64,000 bases of DNA from positions 78,944,186-79,008,185 of the forward strand of contig CM056743.1 of assembly GCA_029851415.1 (NCBI GenBank). Direction: 5' to 3'. Shown in pieces: positions 23,854 through 34,904 of this stretch. The notes beneath the pieces are model-generated. The model saw only the letters and a program-made list of their open reading frames with translations, had not been told where the DNA came from and made no database searches. This stretch comes from Eretmocerus hayati. Taxonomy: Eukaryota > Arthropoda > Insecta > Hymenoptera > Aphelinidae. Within the stretch, counting starts at the first letter, position 1; each line of letters begins with the position of its first letter. Position numbers and translations under genes: made by a program.

Positions 23854-25394
23854 TATAAGGACGCTCCTATGCGACTAACATCGGAGTCGGGCCTCTGCCC
23901 GATAGAGTGCATGTACTCTGCCCCTGGAGAGTCTCCCGAACGCCGCACTATCGGGAGACGAAACGCTAACCGCGTTTAGAATCATTTCTTCAAACTTTGC
24001 CAAATTTACATCTTTGTTACTACACCATTGCAAATCTTTCCATGAGAATCCTTCGATGCAACTTCGTATTTAAACCTAGCTCGAAAGTACACATGCTCAA
24101 AAATATAATACATTCGATTGAGTATGTGTCAAAACCAGTACATAAACTGGTATTTGAAAGGCATCGCTCTGTACAGCCGAACATCTTACATTCATACCAG
24201 AATTTGAATCTGCCGCCAGAGCACATATATATCAAATTTAGTTTAATATCCGATCGCAGTGGGCCGCAACCTGCCGAGATGTGTAAAATTGTCATCGAGT
24301 AACACGGAAAATCCATCTAAAATTTTTCGAATCATCCAATTCGCAAGCGCAAGGATTGGAGTGCGTTTAATATATAAGGACGTTCCGATGTAACTAACAT
24401 CGGCGTCGGGCAGAGCCCGATAGTGTGCGTGTACTCTGCCCCTGAAGAGTCTCCCGAACGCCGCACTATCGGCAGACGGAACGTTAACCGCGTTTAGTAT
24501 CATTTTTTCAAACTCTGCCAAATTTACATCTTTGTTACTACACTATCTCGAAACATCCCATCAAAGTCCTTCGATGCGAATTCGTATTTGAACGAAGCTC
24601 GAAGGTACACATGCTCAAAAATATAATACATTTGATTGAGAATGTGTCAAAACCAGTACATAAACTGGTATTGGAAAGGCATTGTACAGCCAAACATCTC
24701 ACATTTATACCAAAATTTGAATCTGCCTCAGAGCACATATATATCAAATTTAGTCCAATATCCGATCGCAGTGGGCCGCAACCTGCCGAGACGTGTAAAA
24801 TTGTCATCGAGTAACAAGGAAAATCCATCTAAAATTTTTCGAATCAGCAAACTCGCGAGCGCAAGAATTGGAGTGCGATTCATATATAAGGGCGCTCCGA
24901 TGTGCCTAACATCAGCGTCGGGCAGAACCCGAAAGTGGTAATGTACTCTGCCCCTGGAAAGTCTCCCGAACGCCGCACTATCGGGAGTCGAAACGCTAAC
25001 CGCGTTTAAAATCATTCTTTCAAAATTTGCCAAATTGACATCTTCGTTACTACACCATCTCAAATCTTCCCATCAAAATCCTTCGTTGCAACTTCGTATT
25101 TGAACGAAGCTCGAAGGTACACATGCTCACAAAAATAAAACCCTTGATTGAGATGTGTGGAAACCAGTACATAAACTGGTATTTGAAAGGCGATGCTCTG
25201 TACAGCCAAACATCCAACATTCATACTTGAATTTGAATCTGCCGCCAGAGCACATATATATATATATACATATATTAGCTGATTGATGCTGAGAGAGTGG
25301 GAACAAGGAGGAACCCGAGTGGTGAGATATGCATGTTCCCTCAAAATTTTGATCTCTTTTATTCATCAGAGAAACTGAATGGACTATTTTTGAG

Positions 25395-28300
25395 TTTGCA
25401 GCATATAGAACACAAATCTAACAGTAATATTTTCGATCAGATTTGAACGGATCTCATGTGATTTTTCGCTAAAAATTGGTTTTGAATTTTTTCGCACGGA
25501 TTCCGGGGAGCGAAATTGGGCTCCGAATTAGGGTAACTTGTCCCAGGTTGTCGTGAGATGGTTTCCAAGTTGTCAGCATATCTGATTCCCATCTAGAGCG
25601 GAACAATCTCGATCATATCTCAACTGATATCATGTCATCGATCAAGAAGGATGAATCCGAGATTATTTGGCACCAATTTCCATATGGAATTTCAGCTAAA
25701 AATGTAGCTCACTCAACACAGAATGGCATATGATAGTCTGGGCAGCATATCGAATTCTGATCCAGGATCAAGCGTTTTCAACCGGATTTGGACTGAGATT
25801 ATCTGAATTTTCTCATAATATACATGTGATAATTTTCAGCACCGATTCCCATAATCGACATTCAGTTCAAAATATTGCTCACTCATCACAGGGTGAAATT
25901 GGGAAGTTCCTAAAACGGCAGCATATCGAAATCTCATCTAAAATCCACCATTTTCAATCATATTTGAATCGAAATCGCGTCAAATTTTGCATGAACCGCG
26001 TCTCGAATTTCTTGGCACCAGATTCTGTGATAGAGATTCAGTTCAGAATGTAGCTCATTCATCCCAGAACGTTATGGAATAGTTTCTGAGTTGGCAGCAT
26101 ATCGAAATCTCATCTAGAATCCACCATTCTTGATCATATTTGGAACGAAACCGTGTCAAATTTTGCATAACTCGCGTCTTCAATTTCTTGGCATCGGATT
26201 CCGGGATGGAGATACTGTTCAAAATATAGCTCACTCATCCCAAAATGTAATGGAATAGTTTCTAAGTTGGCAGCATATCGATATCTCATCTAGAATCCAG
26301 CATTTTCAATAATTTTTTGATCGAAGTCGCGTCAAATTTTGCATGAATTGCGTCTCAGATTTCTTGGCACCCAATTCCGGAATCGGGATTCAGTTCAAAA
26401 TGTTGCTTACTCATCCCAGAATGTTATGGAATAATTTCTAAGTTGGCAGCATATCGCAATCTCATCCAGAATCGACCATTCTTGATCATATTTGAATCGA
26501 AATCGCGTCAAATTTTGCATGGATCGCGTCTTAAATTTCTTGGCGCAAGATTGCGGGATGGAGATACTGTTCAAAATATACCTCACACATCCCAGAATGT
26601 TATGAGATAGTTCCTAAGTTGGCAGCATATCGGAATCCCATCTAGAATCCACCATTTTCAATCATATTTGAATCGAAATCGTGTCAAATTTTGCATGAAT
26701 CGCGTCTTGAATACCAGATTGCGAGATGGAGATACTGTTCAAAATATCGCTCACTCATCCAAGAATGTTATGGAATAGTTTCAGAGTTGGCAGCTTATCG
26801 GAATCTCATTTAGAATCCAGCATATTAAATAATTTTTCAATCAGAGTCGCGTCGAATTTTGCATGGAGTGCATGCGCGATCCCCTGGCACCGATATCCAG
26901 GATCGGAATTTAGCTCAAAATGTAGTTTACTCATCCCAGGATGTCATATAATAAATTTTAAGTTGGCAGCATATCGAATTCTCATCTCGAATCAGGCATT
27001 TTCAATCGAATTTCGACCGAACTCGTGTCAATTCCCGATTAGAATGAATCTTAGATTTCTTGGCACCGATCCCCAGAATCGAGATTCAGGTTCAAATGGA
27101 GCTCACTCATTCTAGAAGGTCACGGAATAGTTTGCAAGTCGGCAGCATATGGGATTCTGATCTAGAATCAGGCATTTTCAATCGAATTTCGACCAAACTC
27201 GTGTCAATTTTCGAATAAACTTGATCTAGAGATTCCTGGCATCAATTCCTTGCATCGGGATTGGGCTCGAACTTCTGCTCACCATTTCCAGAATATGACT
27301 AAACTGTTTCTGACTTGGCAGCATATCAAAAATCTACCTAGAAACTGTCATATAGCGATGTTGGCAGTGCTCAAAGGACAGTTCGAGCTAATAGTGGAAC
27401 TCAAAGCTGTCAGCACCAATTCCCAGACGTGGGATTGAGCTTGAAATCTTGTGAGTCAAGGACGTGATACACCACAAGTATTCTCAACATGGCAGCAGAA
27501 CCACAAACTACCTCGAAACCGTGATTTTCGTGAAATTCTCACAGTTTGGCATTCGATTATGAACAAAAGTTCGTGTCCAGGATGCCAGCACGTATTCTTA
27601 GACTCGGGATTCAGATAGAAAATTTGTTCATCCAAATCAAAATGTGATAGAATCTTCACTAATTTGGCAGCAAGTCAAAATCTCGTCAAAAATGAATCAT
27701 CTTCATCAGATTCGTACCGAAATAGGGTCAATTTTTTCATAAAATCGATCTAGAAATTTCTGGCACCAATTCCTTGCATCGGGGTTGGGCTCGAACTTCT
27801 GCTAACCATCTCCAGAATATGACTGAACTGTTTCCGACTTGGTAGCATATCAAAATCGTACCTAGAAACTGTCATATAGCGATGTCCGCAGTGCTCAAGG
27901 GACAGTTCGAGCTAATAGTAGATCTCAAAGCTGTCAGCACCAATTCCTAGACGTGGGATTGAGCTTAGAATCTTATTAGTCGAGGACGTCATACACCACA
28001 AGTATTCTCAACATGGCAGGAGAACCGCGAACTACCTCGAAACCGTGATTTTGGTGGAATTCTCACAGTTTGGCATTCGATTATGAACAAAAATTGTTGC
28101 CCAGGATCCCAGCACGTATTCCAAGACTTGGGATTGAGTCGGAGAATTTATTCATCCAATTAAAAATGTGATAGAATCTTCACAAATTTGGCATTAAGTC
28201 GAAATCTTGTCAAAAATGAATCATTTTCAATCAGATTCGTACCGAAATAGGGTCAATTTTTTCATAAAATCGATCTAGAAATACCTGGCACAAATTCTTT

Positions 28301-28720
28301 GCATCGGGGTTGGGCTTGAACTTCTGTTAAGCATATCCAGAATATGACTAAACTGTTCCTGACTTGTCAGCATATCAAAATCCTACCTAGAAATCGTCAT
28401 ATAGCGATGTTGGCAGTGCCCAAGGGACAGTTCGAGCTAATAATAGATCTCGAAGCTGTCAGCACCAATTCCTAGACGTGGGATTGAGCTCGAAATCTTG
28501 TCAGTCAAGGGCGTAATACACCACAAGTATTCTCAACATGGCAGCAGAACCGCAAACTACTCCAAAACCGTGATTTTGGTGGAATTCCTACATTTTGGCA
28601 CTCCATTATGACCAAAATTGAGCCTCAGAGATTCCAGCACTCGTTCCCGGACCCGGGGTTGGGCTGAAGCTCCAGGTATGCGCGCAAAGAATGTCTATCA
28701 AGTGTTTCCCAGGTGGCAGT
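25395..28720. repeat. ~176-bp satellite array
   Basis: About 18 diverged monomers share TTGGCAGCATATCGAAATCT, TTGAATCGAAATCGCGTCAA, TTCTTGGCACC and CACTCATCCCAGAATGT in order. GCAGCATATC recurs near 25577, 25745, 25921, 26096, 26273, 26452, 26627, 26969, 27147 and 27323, giving a period of about 175-178 bp. The left part is a simple monomer series; the right part is organised at a higher level. No coding role is visible. Confidence 0.93.
27240..28710. repeat. Three-monomer higher-order repeat
   Basis: CAATTCCTTGCATCGGG recurs near 27243, 27765 and 28292, a ~525-bp period equal to three satellite monomers. Within each unit the three monomers differ (TTGCATCGGG, CCCAGACGTGGG and CAGCACGTATTC types), while equivalent monomers in successive units are much more alike. 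That is the definition of a higher-order repeat made by local amplification. Confidence 0.85.
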
Positions 28721-29029
28721 AGGACTCATGTCCCGGACACCCCAAGTTCATTTTTCGGTAAAATCCGTGTTAATTTTTTTTTTGCATTCAACTCTCCCCC
28801 CCTCCACCCTCTCGCATTTAAGTAAAAAACAGGTAGGCACATCTTATAGCTTAGAAAATTACGAAGCAAATCCATTTTGTTTCATCTCGATAGCTCATGA
28901 GTTCGAGTGAAGCGGATTATCCGGCACTCTCGAGTCTCCACAAGTATGGTGGGGCGCATGCGCGCGGGAGAGGGAATTGTCTGCTGCTATATCTTATATC
29001 TGCAGCCTCGACCGATAGCTCGTAGAGTC
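28721..29029. other. No gene seen
   Basis: Spacer between the satellite and the palindromic element. It holds a T-run and a C-rich stretch (about 28795-28815) and nothing else I recognise. Confidence 0.5.
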
Positions 29030-29215
29030 GACTCCGATAGGGTTTTTACGTAACCTTGTTCTCATACCCGATTGAATTGATAGCAAAAAAAAACCTATTA
29101 ATCAATGCGGGGGCTTGTATGCTGCTCTTCGGGATACACTATACGCACGATAATCTTGAGCTCCAACTGGGGCCAACAAGATAAGTGGCAGTTTCACCGT
29201 ATTGGAGAGTATTGC

Positions 29216-29308
29216 TAGCCGTGGTTGAGTGGTTAGCGTGCTCGTTCCCTTTTTGCACGCTTTCATCCGGGTTCAAATCCCGGTCGAGTTAACTTTTTTT
29301 TTTTTTTT
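29216..29308 (+). ncRNA. tRNA-like Pol III unit, left arm of element A
   Basis: The A box TGGTTGAGTGG (29222-29232) and B box GGTTCAAATCC (29270-29280) fit the internal Pol III promoter. The T arm is perfect (CCGGGTTCAAATCCCGG). The anticodon arm has a 6-bp stem GCGTGC/GCACGC with an oversized loop, and no good acceptor stem is visible. A run of about 16 T follows at 29293. This is a tRNA-derived promoter with terminator, not a working tRNA. It points toward the element's centre. Confidence 0.75.
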
Positions 29309-29424
29309 CAATGCAGCTGACTAATGGGAGCCCATCAAGCATCTGTGAATTATTCTTTTCGGTTGATTTTCAATATACAGAATCTTTTATAGAATGCTAA
29401 AGTTTTTTTTTCAATTAATGAATC

Positions 29425-30525
29425 CACAGTCCCCACCATAAATAATGGAACACGTAGGGTCTCACTCAAACAGTGATTTTTCCAATTTGATTGGTCGTAC
29501 GGGAATTCTGAGAAAAGGGTTCTAAAGAGCACGAAAGAATCTATCAACTCATGGGTTTTGATAATTTTTCACGTGCTTTTCAAGTACCCGTACACGTGAT
29601 TGAAAATCGGAAGAAATTCTCCTTCAATCAATCACCTACAATTCTGACGGGAGTGATCCGATCACGAAAATACTCACAGGATCTTGTAGGTCGTTCAAAA
29701 ATCTCAAAATTTGGTTCATTGTGGAATTTTTGTACGACCCTTCCCGTCTGACTTACGAGCTCCGAAAGATAACTTTATATTAACATAGGGTGCTTATGAA
29801 GATACCGAGCCTGGCACCTGTTCAATTTTTTCTCGCTCTATTCTGGGGCAAAATTCGATTTAAAAAATATCATGGCACATGATTTCGACGTAAAATAATC
29901 TCATCTTCCAGAATACTCGATGAGATATTGTCTCAAATGTGACCTATAGGAGCAAAACATGGAATTTATCAATTTTCACATCAAATTTCGAGAAATCGTT
30001 GCTACCTCGAATCTTAGACAAAATCTGATCAGATATTCTGAAAGATGAGATCATACTACGTCGAAATCATGTGCCGTAATATTTTTTGAATCTAAGTTCG
30101 CCCCAGAATAGAGCGAGAAAAAATTAAACGTGTGCCAGGCTCGGTATCTCCATAAGCACCCCATGTTAATATAAAGTTTTCTTTCGGAGCTCGTAAGTCA
30201 GACGGGAAGGGTCGTACAAAAATTTTACAATGGACCAAATTTTTAGACTTTTGAACGATCTACAAGATCCCGTGAGTATTTTTGTTATCGGATCACTCCC
30301 GTCAAAATTGTAGGTGATTTATTGAAGGAGATTTTTTTCCGATTTTCAATCACGTGTGCGGGCACTAAAAAGCACGTAAAAATTATTAAAACCCATGTAT
30401 TGATAGATTTTTTTCTGCTCTTCAAAATCCTTTTCTCAGAACTCCCGTGCGACGAATCGAATTGGAAATATCACTGTTTGAGTGAGACCCTACGTGTTCC
30501 ATTATTTATGGTGGGAACTGTACGT
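29425..30525. repeat. Inner palindrome 1 of element A
   Basis: CCCACCATAAATAATGGAAC on the left is matched by GTTCCATTATTTATGGTGGG on the right (about 30497-30517). The arms pair through TAGGGTCTCACTCAAACAGTG and GACTTACGAGCTCCGAAAG down to a centre near 29965. Open frames inside are mirror-image by-products. Confidence 0.85.
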
Positions 30526-31485
30526 TAATGACTCATCTTTACTGAAGTTGAGCCAATTTTTTGACAAACCATTCGGAACACAGTCCACTTGTGGGAGGTC
30601 CACCCTAATTTTGAAGTCTGGACTGAAAAATCATAGAGTACTGAAGCTCTGGATTTATATGTATTTTTTCGATCTGAAAACGATTTTTTGACCATTTTTG
30701 TCCACTGGTTTGCGCTCCCTTCGCCCGATCGCCAAACTTCAACGATATTTTGTTCAAAACCATAAAAAGTACCACCAAAAAGATTTACAGACCGATTCAT
30801 CAAATCCTGTGCGACAAGATACATTTTTTCGGGTCAAAAATTTGAATTTTCTTGCTAAAATGCCTCAGAACTCGAAAAATATCGATATTTTCTAAAAATG
30901 ACGAGAATACTTCCTTGTTCAGATTATGAAGTTTTAAAGGATTAGACAACCGAAAAAGAACAGAAGTCGAAAATTCTTTTTCGAAAAATTCGACATATAT
31001 ATAATCATATAAAATTCTGCTGATATTTGTTCTTGATTCTTGAAATATTTTGTTCACTAATCCGATGTGATTTTTTCATCTGAACAAGAAAGTATTCGTG
31101 TCATTTTCCGAAACTATCGATATTTTTCGAGTTCTGAGGCATTTTAGCAAGAAAATTCAGGTTTTTGACCCGGAAAAGGGTATCTTGTCGCACAGAACTT
31201 GGTGGATCGGCCTGTAAATTCTTTTGGGGGTACTCTTCATGGTTTCGAACAAAATATCGCATGAGTTTGGCGATCGGGCGAGGGGAGCGCGAACTAGTGG
31301 ACAAAAAGGGTCAAAGAATCGTTTTTAGATCGAAAAAATACATATGAATCCAGAGCTCCAGCCCTCTATGAATTTTCAGGACAGACTTCAAAATAAGGGT
31401 GGGACCTCCCCACAAATGGACTGTGTTCCAAATAATTTGTCAAAAAATGGCTCAAGTTCAGTGGAGATGAGTCATTAACGGAGAT
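30526..31485. repeat. Inner palindrome 2 of element A
   Basis: TTAATGACTCATCTTTACTG on the left pairs with the segment ending GAGATGAGTCATTAACG. The arms match through ACACAGTCCACTTGTGGG, TTTGTCCACTGGTTTGCG and TCTGAACAAG to a centre near 31000. It is separate in sequence from inner palindrome 1. Confidence 0.85.
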
Positions 31486-31542
31486 TGATTAGTTAGAAAA
31501 ACTTCTTAGATGCTTGATGGGCTCTCATTAGTCAGGTGCATA

Positions 31543-31634
31543 AAAAAAAAAAAAAAATCAACCCGACCAGGACTTGAACCCAGATAAAAGCGTGCAAAAA
31601 GGGACTGAGCACGCTAACCACTCAACCACGGCTA
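31543..31634 (-). ncRNA. tRNA-like Pol III unit, right arm of element A
   Basis: This is the inverted partner of 29216-29308. The minus strand has the same A box TGGTTGAGTGG (31618-31628), B box GGTTCAAGTCC (31570-31580) and a T-run (A-run 31543-31557 on the plus strand). Its transcription would also run toward the centre, so the two units face each other. Confidence 0.75.
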
Positions 31635-31835
31635 ACCATACTCCCCAACACTATAAAACTGCCACTCAAATTGTTGGCCCCAGTCGGGGCTCAAGATTAT
31701 TGTGCGTTTAACGCATCGCAAAGAGTAGCATACGAGCCCCCGCATTGATTGATAGATGTTTCTGCTATCAATCAAGCCGGGGTTTGTCATTATATCGTAA
31801 GAGAACAAGGTTGCATGAAAACGGTATCAAAGCCG

Positions 31836-32118
31836 GCCGGACCTGTCGCCACCGTGCAGATAGCAACCGACGATATCCTCTCCCGTGCGCACGCGCCCGC
31901 CACGGTCTCGAAGAACAAGTAGAGACGCGAGGTGGCGAGAAAAAGAGGCTCACGCCACCTCAATAGTGGGCCCGCCTCCACCACGGGAGTTGTAAGACCT
32001 GTGTATACAACCGTGATCCTGAGTCGTATAAGGAACCCCCGGGAGAATCTATGACCGCGAGTATCTCCACTGTTTCATCTCTGATGGACTCGGTTTCGAT
32101 TGTTATGCGAGTGCTCAC
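31836..32118. other. Probable intron sequence
   Basis: This segment lies just downstream (minus strand) of the donor of the acyl-CoA dehydrogenase exon and shows no continuation of that protein. The next exon must lie further toward lower coordinates or outside the window. Confidence 0.4.
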
Positions 32119-32317
32119 CTCATAGAATCGATTGAGAGGGTCGAACATCATTCTTAATGTATCTTGTTGTTCTCCATCCAAGGGTTGAGGATAGGGGAAA
32201 ACTTGATTTGTCTGTAGCTGCCCTCGGAATAGATTCATGGTGAATGATCGTGAATCCTCAGATGATGCTTTCTGATTCTGAGACTTCGTCAAATCTGACC
32301 CTTGCCCTGACAAGGTC
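32119..32317 (-). CDS. Exon of mitochondrial very-long-chain acyl-CoA dehydrogenase
   Basis: The minus strand has an acceptor (CATCGCAG before 32317), 199 bp of open frame and a donor (GAG then GTGAGC at 32118). The product includes SFTMNLFRGQLQTNQVFPYP and ends DPLNRFYE. This matches the start of the mature VLCAD (ACADVL) protein: the SF-x-F-x-GQ-x-x-x-x-QVFPYP segment, then the helix ending RFFE before EVNDP. The enzyme makes the first double bond in mitochondrial beta-oxidation of long acyl-CoAs and uses FAD. Only this exon is visible; the flanking introns would contain the mobile elements described here. A stray single-exon copy is possible, but frame and both splice sites are intact. ACAD9 fits less well. 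Confidence 0.8.
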
Positions 32318-33249
32318 CTGCGATGTACGAGGTGCCGCCTCCAATCATGACTTCAGTGCACAATCGAAGAATGACTTGTTAGAAGTGAAGGAACAAACGA
32401 AACATAATAAGAGGGGGATATCCTTACTTAATTGGTCAGGAGAGTCACTTATCGGCCAACATTAAACTGTTACCGTTCAACTGTCACTCTTCGAGGAGAT
32501 TACAAATTCGAGACTCGTGCTTGGATCAAATCTCAGTATTCATCCCTTGGAACTTCCGCTGCTGAACTGACTCATTCCATAACAGTGTCCCAGCATTTCC
32601 GAACGATAACACTGTATACGAATGAAAGCGGGTCGGATTCAGTTGGAATCAGGCAGGCGAAAATTTCTGAGTAATGGATCCGCTCGGTCTCAACTCTGTA
32701 TGATTTTAGTTACAAAATAAAGAATTACGTATCTTTTTGTTTTCCTTAAAACCACCCCGATCCTGGAATATACAACTTCTCAGTCTTCGAGCCTCCCAGC
32801 GAGTTAGGAACATTTGATCTGTAGAAATTTAATTTGGAGCAGAGATCGAAGAAGTCCACCAGGGCACCATATGATCAACCACTATAAATACATTTGGAAG
32901 ATTGGTCCAGAAACGAGGAAAAAACTGGGAACTGGCTGTAGGACGATATTCAGCAGAAAACACGAAGAATTGATCTTCTAGGAAAGATGATCATTTTCCC
33001 GCTGTGGGAGGGAAAAATCACGTAACAAACACAATCCCATCTTGTGGTTCTGCTCACAGTCATCATTCAAGAGTGGCACTATGCCTCCCATCTGAAAGAA
33101 ATCCAGAAATCGTATTATGCAAGCATAAGGTATCAATGTACTGACGAAGATGGCTGTGAAAGCTTGTGAAATCATTCCTCTCCATGTTCTGGATAGTGTG
33201 AGTGTTTCATGAATGTTCGAGTACAGGAGTGGGTGATCGGGGTTATAGT
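32318..33249. other. No further exon found
   Basis: Upstream (minus strand) of the acyl-CoA dehydrogenase exon I find no mitochondrial targeting exon. The stretch looks like intron or spacer. Confidence 0.4.
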
Positions 33250-34315
33250 GGTTATACACATAGAGATATTACGAATAGAGGACCGAAGAGGGGCTTTTGG
33301 GGGGATCGCTCCTAGAGTGAGACACACGATCGGAGACCTTTCATGAATATAGGTTAACGCTACGTTGCGCGATGAGCATCCTCGCGTCAACACAAGCGGT
33401 GGCGCGTGGCCGGTACAAAATTTTTGCAAATCGCTGCCACTACTGAATGCCTGGATGTAATGATCTGGAAATTTTTATACTCATTCTTGAATAGCACTGC
33501 CTCCATAAAGTGAAGAGTTTGTGATGGGAGAAAGAACTGAAAAAATTAGAAAATCATGGAAATCGATACATTTTTACGGATTTTTCAATGACAAGCTATA
33601 GTTCTCATCATGCGAGGAAAATTTTTAGTTTTTAATTATATTAAAAGTCAAAGCGAGAAAGTTGTTCAGAAAGGTCTCATTGATGTTATCCTCAAATTTC
33701 AGGTTGAATAAAGCGATAGCAGAGAAGTGATAGGAATGACATTGACAATTCCTTGCGAGTCGCGGCTCGAGTCGCGGTGAACTCAGACTCGGACTCGGCA
33801 GCCCTCGCGGCAGCCGCTCGAGACTCAAACACAAAATCTACTGTAACTTTTTTTCTATTACTTTATTCAACCTGAAATTTGAGGATAACATCAGTGAGAC
33901 CTTTCTGAACAACTTCCCCGCTGTGACTTTGAATATAATTGAAAACTGAAAATTTTCCTCGCATGTTGAAAACTATAGCTTGTCATTGAAGAATGCGTAA
34001 AAAAGTATCGATTTCCACGATTTTTCTTATTTTTCCAGTTCTTTTTCCCATCACAAACTCTCCACTGCATGGAGGCAGTGCTATTTAAGAATGAGTATAA
34101 GAATTTCCAGATCATTACATCCAGGCATTTAGTAGTGGCAGCGATTTACAAAAATTTTCGCGAAGATGCTTACCGCGCAACGTAGCGTATACCTATATTT
34201 TGAAAGGGCTCCGATCGACTGTCTCTCTCTCTCGCAGCGATCCCGCGCCACTCACGGTCAGGCCTATACCTTCGGTCCTCTATTCGTAATATCTCTATGG
34301 TTATACATTATTAGG
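33250..34315. repeat. Foldback element (~1.07 kb)
   Basis: Arms 33250-33730 and 33845-34315 are inverted copies. GGTTATACACATAGAGATAT on the left pairs with ATATCTCTATGGTTATAC on the right, and the arms match through CATCACAAACTC, TCAATGACAAGCTATAG and AACATCA. The ~115-bp centre has GC-rich GAGTCGCGGCTCGAGTCGCG repeats. No protein is supported. Confidence 0.85.
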
Positions 34316-34904
34316 AGTTGGATTACCCCCACTTCTTGGATCATGGTTAGTAGTTCCTTGTTCCTGCTGTGATTAACTATGCCGCAGAATCTGAGATTCA
34401 TCGCTCTCACCTCGATCTCCGAGACGGGATCAAGGTGAGAGAATATTAGTCATTTGTCGCTCAGGACAATGGAAACTTTTGTTCTCGCTGAGGCCCTCGC
34501 CGAGATATCGACAAGAAGAATCCAAAGTTGTACCTCGACATCATATTTATTCTATCAAAACGACATGTGAGTTCAATTGTCTTCTCTATAGCCGACAGGA
34601 ATATTTGTTTTCAAACAAGAACAACTGACTTTTTTCTATATATTCACTTCACAAATGGCCACTTTCAAATTCGATTCCGTTCATGAACTCAGACGGAGGA
34701 TGCCCTGACACTCTGATGGATCAGCCGATTTCATGAATGAGTTATTATCAATGGAGCTCGGGAAAGGGGCCGCACAGACTATAAAATTCGATGTCTAATG
34801 GGCAATCCGTTTCCCTCGATATGCCTTCTGGGCGTGTGTTACAAGGCGAAGGTCGATTATGAGGAAATTTCCGGGACCCTGAGATGAACCACTGAATAAC
34901 TTTC
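34316..34904. other. No gene seen
   Basis: Unassigned spacer with no convincing exon, RNA gene or repeat. Confidence 0.45.

Larger units (their letters stand above)
18140..25267. repeat. Array of ~526-bp repeat units
   Basis: About a dozen units share CATCTTTGTTACTACACCAT, AACCAGTACATAAACTGG, CAGAGCACATATATAT, CGATCGCAGTGGGCCGCAAC and CTCTGCCCCTGAA in the same order. The first two (about 18140-19085) are inverted relative to the rest (from about 19110). Two adjacent units (about 19570-20095 and 20096-20621) look identical for most of their length, a recent tandem duplication. A longer block near 21840-22510 is nearly repeated near 24580-25260. Each unit holds a CCGATAGTG...CACTATCGG inverted pair and a variable TA run. 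Open frames on both strands are by-products of the repeat. The array is interrupted by the pogo-like element at 22683. Confidence 0.93.
29030..31835. mobile_element. Compound palindromic element with tRNA-like arms (element A)
   Basis: Outer arms (about 29050-29425 and 31490-31815) are inverted copies sharing ACCTTGTTCTC, AATCAATGCGGGGGCT, CTCAAG and a tRNA-like segment. Between them lie two separate palindromes: 29425-30525 (centre near 29965) and 30526-31485 (centre near 31000). The element therefore folds as two hairpins on one stem. No transposase is seen. The tRNA-like parts are described separately. Boundaries are judged by eye. Confidence 0.85.

Noticed and set aside
18334..25063. Many conserved-looking 60-110 aa frames on both strands
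   Set aside because: They follow the 526-bp repeat unit, occur on both strands at once and have no family motif; similarity is due to the DNA repeat.
18140..28710. A link between the ~526-bp unit and the ~525-bp higher-order repeat
   Set aside because: The lengths agree, but I find no shared sequence; treated as coincidence.
25395..28720. CRISPR-like array
   Set aside because: Monomers are contiguous ~176-bp satellites without short repeats and unique spacers, in a eukaryotic sequence.
29216..29290. A functional tRNA gene
   Set aside because: Promoter boxes and T arm are good, but the anticodon loop is far too large and no acceptor stem pairs; kept as tRNA-like only.
31745..31966. Arg-rich 73-aa frame
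   Set aside because: It lies partly in the arm of the palindromic element and has no family motif.
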